Shown here: piece after piece, positions 15,651 through 24,132 of the stretch
How the letters are laid out: each line of letters starts with the position of its first letter
Numbering within the stretch: position 1 is the stretch's first letter
Source: Chloroflexota bacterium
Lineage (GTDB): Bacteria > Chloroflexota > Dehalococcoidia > Lucifugimonadales > Lucifugimonadaceae
Direction of reading: 5' to 3'
Assembly (NCBI GenBank): GCA_024275195.1
Contig: JAJRZP010000068.1
Location: 1-35,323, forward strand
DNA: 35,323 nucleotides
Position numbers and translations under genes: made by a program
Notes under the pieces: model-generated
Told to the model about the DNA's origin: nothing
The model's input: the letters and a program-made list of their open reading frames with translations, nothing else
Database searches by the model: none

Positions 15651-18361
15651 GCAGCCAGAGCCGAAGACTCGCTATCAGCATCGTCGTTAGATCGAACGTT
15701 TTTCAGGTCGTGAATCTGGAACTTGAATGAAGTCCCAACTCCGACCTCACTCTCCATCTTCATCTGTCCACCGTGGATTTCGACGATACCTTTTGCGATC
15801 ACAAGGCCAAGACCAGTCCCTTCGATTGATCGAGTCTGCTCGTTGTCCACCCTGTAGAACGCGGTGAACATCTCTTTCTGGTCTTCTTCGGCTATACCGA
15901 AACCTTCGTCTTTTACTTCGAATTCGAGATGATCGTCGACTGATTCGACATTCAACCACACCCTCTTCGATTCCGGGGAGTATTTTGAGGCGTTGCTGAG
16001 CAAGTTCGTGAGGACTTGAGTCACGCGGTTTTTATCGGCGTAGATGAGTTGCTCGGAAGTCGGAACTTCGACAAGTAGAGTCTGCGCCTTCGCCTCGTAG
16101 ATCGGAGTGAAGCTCTCGACGAGCTCGTTCACTGTCTCGACAATGTCGAACTCAGAAGGCTCAAGGGCGAGGTTGCCCATGTCCATTCTTGAAACGTCGA
16201 GCAGATCTTGAATCAGTACGTTTAGCCTTCGACCGTTCCGATCGATGATTTCGAGTTGTCTGAGGTTTTTCTCGGTTAGATTTTCGTCTTTGTTTCGTTT
16301 CAGCAAACTGGCGAACGCAAGCATGCTCGTCAGTGGCGTACGCAGTTCGTGCGATACGGTCGACAGGAACTTTATCTTGGCTTCGTTGAGTCGTTGTAGC
16401 TCTGTATTCTCGGCGTCGAGCACGAGCTTGGCTTCGTTTGCCTCTGCCAGTTCCATCGCTTGCACGAACTGCCGAGAGTTGTTTATCGCGTTGACGATCT
16501 GCCCACCGATGCGCTCGGCAAGTGCGAGTTCCTCACCACGGTATGCACTTACGCGTCGTGACTCAAGAATTAGCGCCCCGATGACGGTTCCACGGGCGAT
16601 AAAGGGTACGGCCATCATTGAGTTGAGCCCTACGCTGGCGCTGGCATCACGCATCTTGTGGAGTGGTTTTCGACCGGGTTGGTCGTTCACGCCGAGAGTG
16701 ATACCCGAGTGATACTCAAATACTGGCTGGAGAGGTGATGAAGCGATCGTTCCCGTTACTCCTCTCTCCCAACCGGGAACTTCAATTCCGTACACGTAGG
16801 TGTACTCGAACATGCCGTTGTCGTCATCGGCGAGTGCGATGGATATCCTGTCGGCAGGTAGCAAAGCTCGAACCTGTTCGGCACAACGTTCGAACACCGT
16901 TTCGATATCCAGAGTCGAACTGACAACTCGACCGAGCTCTGCAAGTGCAGATCGCTCGCTTGCCTCTTTTCGAGCGGTGGCATACAGGCTTGCGTTTCGT
17001 GCGGCGACCGCGGCCTGGCCTGCGGCTGTTTTGATAAATTCGGCATCCTCATCGAGAAACCCCGAACCGACAAGTTTTCTACCACCCGAGAGAACGCCGA
17101 CCAGTGTCCCGGCGGCGATCATCGGGACCATCATTCGGACCTCAAGCTGCTCGAACAGAGACTTTTCTGTTTGATCGTCTGTGACGAATTCGGCAGTGTC
17201 GGTCGCTGGATCAAACGTTTGCATTTCGCCGAAGCGCTTCATCTTTGAGATAGCGGATCCGGTCGCAGAAAGTTCGAAATGTGGAGCTGACTTTCGAGTG
17301 TCGGCAACTGAGATGAACGATTTGCCATCATGCGATGGAAGCAGTACCGCAACCCAATCTGCCTGTGCGGTTGCTCGGACAGTCGTAACAATGCCTTCGG
17401 CTATTGCAGGGAAGTCAGTGATGTCCTTTGTCAGGTCGTTTAGTCGTGCGAGCGCAGTGATACGGTCGTGCTGCTCGCGATAAAACGCCTTGTCGACCAA
17501 CGCCTGGACACGCTGCATCACTGGCTGCACCATCACACCGACAATAAGAACCGCACCACCACCGAACAACAGCGCAGCAGTAGAACTCAGATCACGCGTC
17601 ACCAACAGTACGATGCCGATACATACGCCGTAGACGGCAAACAGGAACGAGCTTACTGCGCTGTATGCGAGACCTCGCCTGAGCATCAGGCGCAGGTTCA
17701 TCATCTTGTAGCGAGTCACTCCGAAGGTCGTAAGGACAATGAAGAATATGTTTCCAACAACCCCAAGCGGATAGATGTTGAGCCCAAGAGATGGGAAGAA
17801 GTCAGTTGTCGCTCCGGCAACCGAGGCGATGACACCGAGCTTTAGTAGCATCAGTTGCTGCCGCCGTTGCACCGATGTTTCCGTACGTGAAGCGCGTTGC
17901 AGTCGTACCAACGAAATCAGCACCGGCGGGTACGCTGCCATCAGGACGAGCGGGAATGCCCATCCAAGTTCGGGAGCGAATCCGTAGAACTTTTCGACCA
18001 TCCCGGTCGCCGTGTAGCCGCCGAAGGAAAGCAACGCAGACGCGATGCCCACTGCGTAGAAGGCGTAGAGAATTGGGTTCCCGTTTTTAGAGCGGGTGTA
18101 CCGAAGAACGAAATGCAGGAAAAAGATACTGCTGAACGGAATGACCGCGAGGGCCCAGATTTCTCGTGAGTAGGCAACCCCCGCGTCGGGAAACGCGTCG
18201 CGCATTGCGAAGATCGTGATTCCCCACGCGGCCATCGCCATCAAGAACAACGTGAATAGCCTGTTCAGGCGATCTGACGGATCTGAAAAAAGTACAAGCA
18301 CTCCGAGGAACGCACTGATTGCGAACTGAACAAATGGGAGGACTATGTAGATCTCGTTCAT
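15647..18361 (-). CDS. Sensor histidine kinase with 7TM input and two GAF-like domains
   Basis: A 904-residue membrane kinase. About seven hydrophobic helices fill the first ~230 residues, resembling the His-kinase 7TM N-terminal region. Two GAF-type sensor domains follow at about 310-450 and 480-630, then a short coiled coil. The HisKA box FLSTVSHELRTPLTSM has phospho-His about 671. The HATPase domain shows the N box (LTNLLSNASKYSP), G1 (DEGFGIAEED) and G2 (GTGLGLVIAKG). No receiver domain or response regulator is encoded nearby, so it is an orphan kinase here. It starts 30 bp after the GH3-like gene on the same strand and is probably cotranscribed. Confidence 0.9.
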   Translation of the reverse strand: MNEIYIVLPFVQFAISAFLGVLVLFSDPSDRLNRLFTLFLMAMAAWGITIFAMRDAFPDAGVAYSREIWALAVIPFSSIFFLHFVLRYTRSKNGNPILYAFYAVGIASALLSFGGYTATGMVEKFYGFAPELGWAFPLVLMAAYPPVLISLVRLQRASRTETSVQRRQQLMLLKLGVIASVAGATTDFFPSLGLNIYPLGVVGNIFFIVLTTFGVTRYKMMNLRLMLRRGLAYSAVSSFLFAVYGVCIGIVLLVTRDLSSTAALLFGGGAVLIVGVMVQPVMQRVQALVDKAFYREQHDRITALARLNDLTKDITDFPAIAEGIVTTVRATAQADWVAVLLPSHDGKSFISVADTRKSAPHFELSATGSAISKMKRFGEMQTFDPATDTAEFVTDDQTEKSLFEQLEVRMMVPMIAAGTLVGVLSGGRKLVGSGFLDEDAEFIKTAAGQAAVAARNASLYATARKEASERSALAELGRVVSSTLDIETVFERCAEQVRALLPADRISIALADDDNGMFEYTYVYGIEVPGWERGVTGTIASSPLQPVFEYHSGITLGVNDQPGRKPLHKMRDASASVGLNSMMAVPFIARGTVIGALILESRRVSAYRGEELALAERIGGQIVNAINNSRQFVQAMELAEANEAKLVLDAENTELQRLNEAKIKFLSTVSHELRTPLTSMLAFASLLKRNKDENLTEKNLRQLEIIDRNGRRLNVLIQDLLDVSRMDMGNLALEPSEFDIVETVNELVESFTPIYEAKAQTLLVEVPTSEQLIYADKNRVTQVLTNLLSNASKYSPESKRVWLNVESVDDHLEFEVKDEGFGIAEEDQKEMFTAFYRVDNEQTRSIEGTGLGLVIAKGIVEIHGGQMKMESEVGVGTSFKFQIHDLKNVRSNDDADSESSALAA

Positions 18362-18391
18362 AGAAATATTGTCGATTACGCGGTCGTAAAG

Positions 18392-19966
18392 CTACGCAGC
18401 GAGCGCCAACGCTCGATCAAGTGCTACAAGCCTTCCTACTGTTTCGTCGTTTGGATTCATTCGGGGAGGGCGGCTGCCGATCAGTGACGAACCCTGTTGC
18501 AGTCTCATGTCGGTAAACGCTTCGAACGTACCCGGCGAAAGGACCGTCACGTTCAGCGGGCAGATGCCCAGCATCGTCTCAAGGTCTGAATATAGCGGGT
18601 CACATTCCTTCAGCGCACGATGAAGTGTTGGCGCGAGATGACCCGTTTCGAACGGATTAGACAGTTCCAGATACATATGAAGCTCGGGAATTATCCCCTC
18701 AACTTCACGGCGAATGGTCCAATCACGTATTGGCAGCTCTGCGCTTGCTATTGCCTTCCAAACGGTGCTTTCATCGACGCGGGTGAAGCCGCCGATATCG
18801 ATCCGCTCGTCGGCTCGTCCTACGAAGTAGAACTCGTTTCCGTAGCCAACGTGCGCATTGTCGAACTGGATGATGTGACCGAGTCGGTAGCGTACGAACG
18901 GCATTCCGAAGAAGCTGGTTGCGACTACCTCGTACGAATTGCCGGGTTCGACTTCATCGAGCAAGCAGGTCCGTGGCTGGTACATGGGATCTGACCGTTC
19001 ATTCTCAAGTTCGGATTCGGGTATGAACTCGTAGAAACATGAGTAGGGGTTGAATGCCAGTCCACCGTTTTCCCTGAACTGAACTCCCATCACGCCGATC
19101 TCGGTCGACGCGTAAACCTCGTATGGCGGGCGACCCCACGCATCAGCGATCTGATCGCTGTAAAAGCGTGTGTCGAGACCCCAACCGACGATAGATTTCG
19201 GTTCCCACAGATCACGTGGTCGCATGGTGTGATTCGTGAACGTGCTCTTGATCTTCGCCCCAGCCAGACGTAGAGCGCCTCTGGCGTTGACTTTTCTGAG
19301 AAGCCCGTTCGACCCGCCCGAACGAACAGAGTTGGGATCGAACCGCTCCGCAACCCGTTTTAGAACCGAGGTCATGGAAATCAAGATATCGACGCGGTCG
19401 TTCAGTGCGTTGGCGAAGCCTTCTGCAATACGCTGTTTGAACTCCATGTCTTCACCGGGTTCGAGCGGAATCAAAGGCTTGAAGCCGTATTTGTTCGTCA
19501 GTTCGAATCCGACGTGTCCTGCCAGATATGGGCGTGGCGGGATATTGAACAAAGCACGGTCACCGTAGTTGATGTCGGCTGTTCGTCCGTCCACAGTGGC
19601 GGCAAGCCCGATTGAGGCAACGACCGAGTCGGCGAGGTGATCAAGGGCTGGACGAGTGAACGGCGCCCATTTTGAGTTGCCCGCCCCGAACTGCGTATAT
19701 GCCCACGTATCGGACGAATTTGATGTATTCGGATTCAGATGTTCCGCGTAGTCGTCCCAACCGCTGAGCCGTACACGGGCACGAAAATCATCTATCGATG
19801 CGAAGTCGGTGCTTCCGGCGGTGAGAGCTGCCATAACCGGATTTTTCGGCATCACAGTGAACTGCGTATGTAATGAGTCCGACTGAACCTGTGAAAACTG
19901 GTCTCCCGAGAAATCCAGATACTGCCAGAGCGTTCGCCAATCAATCGCTGTCATGTGAGAGTACAT
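18392..19966 (-). CDS. GH3 auxin-responsive-family acyl-adenylating enzyme
   Basis: A 524-residue member of the ANL-related GH3 family. The plant enzymes adenylate a carboxylic acid and conjugate it to an amino acid; bacterial members are mostly uncharacterised. Seen: WAYTQFGAGNSKW near the first nucleotide-binding loop; YEVYASTEIGVMGVQ (about 285-299), the acid/AMP loop; FNPYSCFYEFIPESE; FFGMPFVRYRLGHIIQFD; and a C-terminal swinging domain from about 400. The start is ATG 19966 with weak ribosome-site GGTTGG. A 17-bp inverted repeat lies 11 bp upstream. Substrate acids and amines are unknown. Its linkage to a sensor kinase is unusual. Confidence 0.78.
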   Translation of the reverse strand: MYSHMTAIDWRTLWQYLDFSGDQFSQVQSDSLHTQFTVMPKNPVMAALTAGSTDFASIDDFRARVRLSGWDDYAEHLNPNTSNSSDTWAYTQFGAGNSKWAPFTRPALDHLADSVVASIGLAATVDGRTADINYGDRALFNIPPRPYLAGHVGFELTNKYGFKPLIPLEPGEDMEFKQRIAEGFANALNDRVDILISMTSVLKRVAERFDPNSVRSGGSNGLLRKVNARGALRLAGAKIKSTFTNHTMRPRDLWEPKSIVGWGLDTRFYSDQIADAWGRPPYEVYASTEIGVMGVQFRENGGLAFNPYSCFYEFIPESELENERSDPMYQPRTCLLDEVEPGNSYEVVATSFFGMPFVRYRLGHIIQFDNAHVGYGNEFYFVGRADERIDIGGFTRVDESTVWKAIASAELPIRDWTIRREVEGIIPELHMYLELSNPFETGHLAPTLHRALKECDPLYSDLETMLGICPLNVTVLSPGTFEAFTDMRLQQGSSLIGSRPPRMNPNDETVGRLVALDRALALAA

Positions 19967-20279
19967 CCAACCAATCGACCACGAGTCGTGGTCCTGGTAA
20001 CAGTCGAGAATATTTCGATCGTCGAGCTAGATACGAGCTAGTTCCCGATCAGGCTGAGATCTTCATTACTCCTGCACCAGCAGTCGAACGATTGCATCGA
20101 ATTTTCATTTGGTGTGGAAACGGTGAAGATCACTGCTTTCTCTAGTTCAACGGATGTGCGACATTGCCGACATAGGTGAACCCCGTATCGATGTGGTACT
20201 AAAGGGTCATTTTCCGTGAGCCGTGTAGAGTAAATCGAAGTTTTCTACCGTTTACACTGTCTCCGCCCGACCGGTAGAT
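19967..20279. other. Intergenic region upstream of the GH3-like gene
   Basis: A 313-nt gap without a supported gene. It contains GACCACGAGTCGTGGTC at 19977-19993, a perfect dyad apart from its centre base. A direct repeat CGAGCTAG occurs at 20023-20030 and 20034-20041. Both lie in the 5' leader or promoter region of the GH3-like gene. No clear terminator for the amidohydrolase gene was found. Confidence 0.5.
19977..19993. promoter_or_regulatory. Inverted repeat just before the GH3-like start codon
   Basis: GACCACGA-G-TCGTGGTC, 8-bp arms with a single-base centre. It sits 11 bp upstream of the start codon on the transcribed strand, so it would fit a protein operator better than an RNA hairpin (no loop room). 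Confidence 0.42.
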
Positions 20280-21134
20280 CTACTTGGTCACGGCGCGAGA
20301 TTTAGCGAGAAGGCCTTCGAGAGTACCGCCAAGAATCGCCCGTTTGTCGGCATCGGTTACGAAATCGCAATGCGTGCGGAACGCCTCAAGTGCCTGCAGA
20401 TGCGTCATCGACTTTTTAACGACGGGAAAGTCTGAACCCCAGACCATGTTCGTGCCGAACGCCTCGTAGCACTCTTCGTATACCCAGCGGGTGTCGTTGT
20501 ATGGAAAATCCCAGGCGGTTTCCGTCAGGTAGTGAAATCCAGAAAGCTTGAGATACACGTTCGGAAGTTCACTTGAGGCGATCACGTTGTCGACATGCGA
20601 CCTTGCGTCGTCGCCATTCGCTCGTAGACCTGACATGTGGTGGCACAGAATGTTGAGATCTGGATGTCGTTCTGCGGCTTTTCTAATTTCATTCTGGTGA
20701 TGCGGAGCCATCGAAATGCTTGCGATTAAGCCAAGCTGCTCGGCGGTGCCGAGAAAATCTTTGCCATCGGATGAATTAAACCAGTTCGCGTCATCTTCAC
20801 TTGCAACATAGTGCGTAAACGCCTTCATGGGCCATCGCTCAGCAGCATCTTCCAGTCGCTTGGCCGCACCCGGAGTGTGATAGGTGTCAGACCACATCGA
20901 ATCGACATCGGCGAACTGTTCGAGTCGATCTGGATACCTCTTCAAAGCGGCTGCGACATAGTCGTTGTTCTCGAAATTTTGAAAAATCTGAGCGCAGACG
21001 ATGGTCGCACGGTCAACACCGTTGGTGTCCATCTGGTGAATCAACTGCTCGACCGAGCCATGGTTTTCAGGATCGGGCACAGCAGGTAGGTAGGGCCAGT
21101 AACCCCATGCGTGGCAATGTGAATCGATAATCAT
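20280..21134 (-). CDS. Amidohydrolase-2 family metal-dependent hydrolase
   Basis: A 284-residue TIM-barrel hydrolase/decarboxylase of the amidohydrolase-2 (ACMSD-like) family. The first metal motif is DSHCHAW at the N-terminus, ILCHHMSG supplies the middle His, and MVWGSDFPVVK supplies the C-terminal catalytic Asp. Relatives hydrolyse lactones or decarboxylate aromatic acids; the substrate is unknown. ATG 21134 is preferred because AAAGG lies about eight bases upstream. ATG 21143 would have that site touching the codon. It is transcribed toward the GH3-like gene and divergently from amt. Confidence 0.85.
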   Translation of the reverse strand: MIIDSHCHAWGYWPYLPAVPDPENHGSVEQLIHQMDTNGVDRATIVCAQIFQNFENNDYVAAALKRYPDRLEQFADVDSMWSDTYHTPGAAKRLEDAAERWPMKAFTHYVASEDDANWFNSSDGKDFLGTAEQLGLIASISMAPHHQNEIRKAAERHPDLNILCHHMSGLRANGDDARSHVDNVIASSELPNVYLKLSGFHYLTETAWDFPYNDTRWVYEECYEAFGTNMVWGSDFPVVKKSMTHLQALEAFRTHCDFVTDADKRAILGGTLEGLLAKSRAVTK

Positions 21135-21308
21135 TTCCGACATCCTTTCTTATATTCGTGAGAAGCGCCAGTCGTTCTAACAAAGAATGGGTTAGATTTC
21201 CGCGTGTGTAACCGATGCGTCACACCTCCGCAACATTTCCGAAACACCCGATCCATAGATTTTGATCTGAGTTCTGCGTAACAGCTTTATTTAGGGGAGA
21301 AATTTCTA

Positions 21309-22511
21309 ATGGATTCTGGATCAGTCGCGTGGATGCTGATGGCATCCGCCCTCGTACTGTTTATGACCCCGGGTCTGGCGTTCTTCTACGGCGGCCTGGT
21401 GCGTGGCAAGAACGTGGTCAACACGGTCATGTACAGCTTCGTATCGATGGGCGTTGTGAGCGTTATCTGGGTGCTTTGGGGATACAGCCTTGCATTCGGT
21501 GAGGGCGGACCGTTTATCGGCAACTTTGACTTCCTGGGATTCAAGGGTGTTGCCAGCGAATCGGACGATCCCATCCCACCGATGCTGTTCGCAATATTTC
21601 AGATGATGTTCGCCATCATCACTCCGGCACTGATAACGGGTGCAATTGCTGAACGATTCAAATTCACCACCTACCTCGTGTTTCTGGTCGCGTGGATAAC
21701 CTTCGTCTATGCCCCAATCGCACACTGGGTGTGGGCTACCGATGGCTGGTTGTTCCAGCTTGGCGCCCTCGACTTCGCAGGCGGGACAGTCGTTCACATC
21801 AACGCCGGAATTGCTGCCGTGGTCGCCGCCTACCTCGTTGGCAAACGTCGTGGGGTTGACCGTGGCGTAGAGCCGCACAACGTGCCATTTGTAATCCTTG
21901 GTGCTGGAATCCTCTGGTTCGGTTGGTTCGGCTTCAACGCCGGTTCTGGCTTACTCGCCGACGGACTCGCCGTCAGTGCGTTCCTCGTCACAAACACGGC
22001 TGCTGCAATGGCGTTGGTTGTCTGGGTGATTCTTGGACATGTTCACACTGGAAAGATGAGCGCAGTCGGTGCCGCCACCGGAGCGGTTGCCGGTCTGGTC
22101 GCCATTACACCGGCATCTGGTTTTGTTGGGCCTATGGGTGCTATCGGCATTGGGCTTGGTGCGGGTGTACTTACGTTCTACGCAGTTCGGATTCGACATA
22201 AATTTGGATTTGACGACGCTCTGGAAGTGGCTGCAGTTCACGGAGTTGGCGGAATCTGGGGGGCACTCGCAACGGGAATCTTTGCCATCGGTGGAATCGG
22301 TCTTGTTGACGGCGACGCCACCGTGCTGGGCTACAACGCGATTGCAGTCGTAGCGACGGTTGCGTACTCCGGGATAGTCACCTTCGTCATCCTGAAAATC
22401 CTCGATGTGATACCCGGTCTGGGACTTCGAGCAAATGATGCGGAAGAAGACGTTGGTCTCGACGTATCCCACCACGGCGAACGGGCATATGTCGGCGACG
22501 GAGCTGACTAG
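21309..22511 (+). CDS. amt: Ammonium transporter
   Basis: A 400-residue Amt/Rh channel with about 11 membrane helices. Seen: MTPGLAFFYGGLVRGKN; the Asp and first pore His in DFAGGTVVHINAGIAA; FGWFGFNAGSGL; and the second pore His in AAVHGVGGIWGALATG. The conserved twin-His pair of AmtB is therefore present. The short C-terminal tail (ILDVIPGLGLRANDAEEDVGLDVSHHGE) matches the regulatory tail contacted by PII proteins. ATG 21309 has AGGGGAGA 9-16 bases upstream. A PII gene follows, as in most amt operons. Confidence 0.95.
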   Translation: MDSGSVAWMLMASALVLFMTPGLAFFYGGLVRGKNVVNTVMYSFVSMGVVSVIWVLWGYSLAFGEGGPFIGNFDFLGFKGVASESDDPIPPMLFAIFQMMFAIITPALITGAIAERFKFTTYLVFLVAWITFVYAPIAHWVWATDGWLFQLGALDFAGGTVVHINAGIAAVVAAYLVGKRRGVDRGVEPHNVPFVILGAGILWFGWFGFNAGSGLLADGLAVSAFLVTNTAAAMALVVWVILGHVHTGKMSAVGAATGAVAGLVAITPASGFVGPMGAIGIGLGAGVLTFYAVRIRHKFGFDDALEVAAVHGVGGIWGALATGIFAIGGIGLVDGDATVLGYNAIAVVATVAYSGIVTFVILKILDVIPGLGLRANDAEEDVGLDVSHHGERAYVGDGAD

Positions 22512-22523
22512 CATTCATTCAAC

Positions 22524-22556
22524 CTGCGTGACCGGCGAATAGGATCGGTCACGCAG
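22524..22556 (+). promoter_or_regulatory. Intercistronic hairpin abutting the PII ribosome site
   Basis: CTGCGTGACCG (22524-22534) and CGGTCACGCAG (22546-22556) form a perfect 11-bp stem with an 11-nt loop. The ribosome site AGGAGG (22558-22563) begins one base after the stem. It is strong but lacks a U-run, so it may set the amt to PII expression ratio by RNA protection or partial termination. Confidence 0.6.
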
Positions 22557-22572
22557 CAGGAGGACATTGATT

Positions 22573-22926
22573 ATGATCAAGATTGAAGCGGTGGTTCGCC
22601 CTGAGCGAGTCCACCTGGTTGTCGAAGCCCTTACCGACGCGGGGTGTGGCGGCTACCACGTCTCGAACGTATCGGGCAAGGGAACGCAGCAAGGGGTTGA
22701 GGTGTTCACCGGGCGTGGTACGACTACCATCACCAGGGCAGCTCTGCCGAAGACCATCGTCACGACGGTTGTGAAATCAGAGATGAAAGAATCCGTGGTG
22801 GAAGCGATCATTTCGGCTTCCCGTTCAGGTACAGAAGGACAGATCGGTGATGGGAAGATATTTATCTCGCCTATTTCCGAAGTGATTCGCGTAAGCACGG
22901 GTGAGAAAGACGAATCGGCGCTCTAG
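22573..22926 (+). CDS. PII-family nitrogen regulatory protein with atypical T-loop
   Basis: A 117-residue GlnB/GlnK-type protein: MIKIEAVVRPERVHLVVEAL at the N-terminus, LPKTIVTTVV after the T-loop, and the GQIGDGKIFISPI signature near the C-terminus. In the T-loop, where classical PII has YRGAEY with the modified Tyr51, this protein reads VFTGRGTTTITRAA and has no Tyr. Uridylylation or adenylylation at that site is thus not possible. ATG 22573 is chosen, nine bases from AGGAGG (22558-22563). TTG 22567 would sit too close. Encoded after amt, it likely blocks the transporter in response to ATP/ADP and 2-oxoglutarate. Confidence 0.88.
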   Translation: MIKIEAVVRPERVHLVVEALTDAGCGGYHVSNVSGKGTQQGVEVFTGRGTTTITRAALPKTIVTTVVKSEMKESVVEAIISASRSGTEGQIGDGKIFISPISEVIRVSTGEKDESAL

Positions 22927-23000
22927 ACAGAGGCATTTGCGGGGAATCGCTACCACTCGAAAACCAAATAAAAAAAAGATTGGCCGTCGGCTGTCGGGCT

Positions 23001-23028
23001 AGCACTCGTCAAGGTATGATTGAGTGCT
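23001..23028. promoter_or_regulatory. Inverted repeat with -10-like element upstream of tRNA cluster
   Basis: AGCACTC (23001-23007) and GAGTGCT (23022-23028) form a 7-bp inverted repeat with a 14-nt spacer containing TATGAT, a plausible -10 for the tRNA genes that begin about 50 bp downstream. The arms equal those of the CIRCE heat-shock operator, but CIRCE has a 9-nt spacer. Confidence 0.3.
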
Positions 23029-23074
23029 GCGGATAAGCGGCGGTCAATTTGTTTGGTCGTTGGTTATTCACCGC

Positions 23075-23152
23075 AGGAGCGTAGCTCAGTCTGGCTAGAG
23101 CACTGGTCTCCAAAACCAGCGGTCGGGGGTTCGAATCCCTCCGCTCCTGCCA
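23075..23152 (+). tRNA. tRNA-Trp (anticodon CCA)
   Basis: Acceptor AGGAGCG pairs with CGCTCCT, discriminator G, CCA encoded at 23150-23152. The anticodon stem CTGGT/ACCAG holds loop CTCCAAA, giving CCA. The T arm GGGGG-TTCGAAT-CCCTC is normal. First of three tandem tRNA genes. Confidence 0.96.
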
Positions 23153-23217
23153 TATTTGAGCCAGATAAAAGTATGGAAATCGAGCAGTGTTGGAGTTATT
23201 GTCACTGCCATCCCCGT

Positions 23218-23304
23218 GCCGGGGTGCTGAAATTGGTAGACAGGCTACGTTGAGGGCGTAGTGTTCGTAAGGACGTGCGGGTTCGAGTCCCGCCCTCGGC
23301 ACCA
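23218..23304 (+). tRNA. tRNA-Leu (anticodon GAG)
   Basis: An 87-nt class II tRNA. Acceptor GCCGGGG pairs with CCTCGGC, discriminator A, CCA at 23302-23304. Anticodon stem CTACG/CGTAG with loop TTGAGGG gives GAG. The long variable arm (TGTTCGTAAGGACG) and the T loop TTCGAGT are as expected for Leu. Confidence 0.96.
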
Positions 23305-23506
23305 CATATAACCAGTTCGAATAGCGCGGGTTGGCTAGCTGGCAACCAGACAGCCGACTCAAACGAAACGAACAAAATCGAATATTTCGTTTGTTGCTGC
23401 GGTTTGTTTACCGGCAAAGACCTGCAAAATCGTTATTTAGAATAAATCGGTTTGCATCAGCCCCTCCTCAGGATCAAAACAGCAAAAACAAAACAAATAT
23501 TTTTGC

Positions 23507-23583
23507 GGCGACGTGGCCAAGTGGTTTAAGGCGGAGGTCTGCAAAACCTCTATTCGGCGGTTCGAATCCGCCCGTCGCCTCCA
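23507..23583 (+). tRNA. tRNA-Cys (anticodon GCA)
   Basis: A 77-nt tRNA. Acceptor GGCGACG pairs with CGTCGCC, discriminator T, CCA at 23581-23583. Anticodon stem GAGGT/ACCTC with loop CTGCAAA gives GCA. Its 3' half and the following ~90 bp are repeated at 24466-24608 on the far side of the toxin-antitoxin genes. Confidence 0.96.
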
Positions 23584-23675
23584 TATTGCAACCCAACCAG
23601 AAGAAGCCCCAGAGAAGCGCAAGTTTCACCGGGGCTTCTTCGCGTTTGACAGCAGTATTGGCAGCAACGTAAATC
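23532..23675 (+). repeat. Direct repeat copy 1 (tRNA-Cys 3' half plus downstream)
   Basis: 144 bp starting in the tRNA-Cys anticodon arm (CGGAGGTCTGC) and ending in GCAGCAACGTAAATC. It matches 24466-24608 at roughly 90 percent by eye, with two 1-bp gaps. The copy includes the terminator hairpin. This copy is the intact, functional one. Confidence 0.9.
23600..23641 (+). terminator. Hairpin terminator after the tRNA cluster
   Basis: GAAGAAGCCCC (23600-23610) pairs perfectly with GGGGCTTCTTC (23631-23641), an 11-bp stem with a 20-nt loop. The downstream sequence CGCGTTTG is only weakly U-rich. It is 17 bases past the tRNA-Cys 3' end and is the likely end of the tRNA transcript. Confidence 0.6.
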
Positions 23676-23823
23676 GATTCGGGAAGCTCTGGATGTCATT
23701 AATTCGGCCAGACTCAATTGAGTCGTACACCCCACGTATACCGAAATCTCTTGTGAACCTCGACACCGCCATCTACGCCAATCTGGTGTCGCTTGGCTAT
23801 CATGTGCATAAGGAGTCAAGCCC

Positions 23824-24132
23824 ATGAACCGCACCATAGAGCAGAAACTGGCCGAGATCGAAGAACTGTGCCGCAGCCACCATGTTCTGCGGCTCGACCT
23901 GTTTGGCTCCGCTGCCACCGGAACCGACCGGCAAGGCGAAAGCGACCTGGATTTTCTGGTCGAGTTTGACCAGGACCAACCGGGCTCGTACTCCGACGCT
24001 TATTTCGGTTTGCTTGAATCCCTGGAACAGCTTTTCGACCGGAAGGTGGACCTTGTTGTCGGATCGGCCATCAAGAACCCTTACTTCCGCGAGAGCGTCG
24101 AGCGCACAAAGGCCAGCATCTATGCGGCTTGA
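23824..24132 (+). CDS. mntA: MntA-type minimal nucleotidyltransferase antitoxin
   Basis: A 102-residue MNT-domain protein with the polymerase-beta-like motif GS-x-D-x-D (LDLFGSAATG at about 24-33; D41 and D43 in SDLDFLVEF) and a third acidic residue in KVDLVV. In MntA/HepT modules this protein transfers AMP groups to a Tyr of the HEPN toxin and silences it. ATG 23824 has AAGGAG about nine bases upstream. It overlaps the toxin start by 11 bp. The pair lies between two copies of a tRNA-Cys-derived repeat. Confidence 0.88.
   Translation: MNRTIEQKLAEIEELCRSHHVLRLDLFGSAATGTDRQGESDLDFLVEFDQDQPGSYSDAYFGLLESLEQLFDRKVDLVVGSAIKNPYFRESVERTKASIYAA

Noticed and set aside
23001-23028. True CIRCE/HrcA operator
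   Set aside because: The spacer is 14 nt instead of 9 and there is no chaperone gene downstream; kept only as a low-interest observation.
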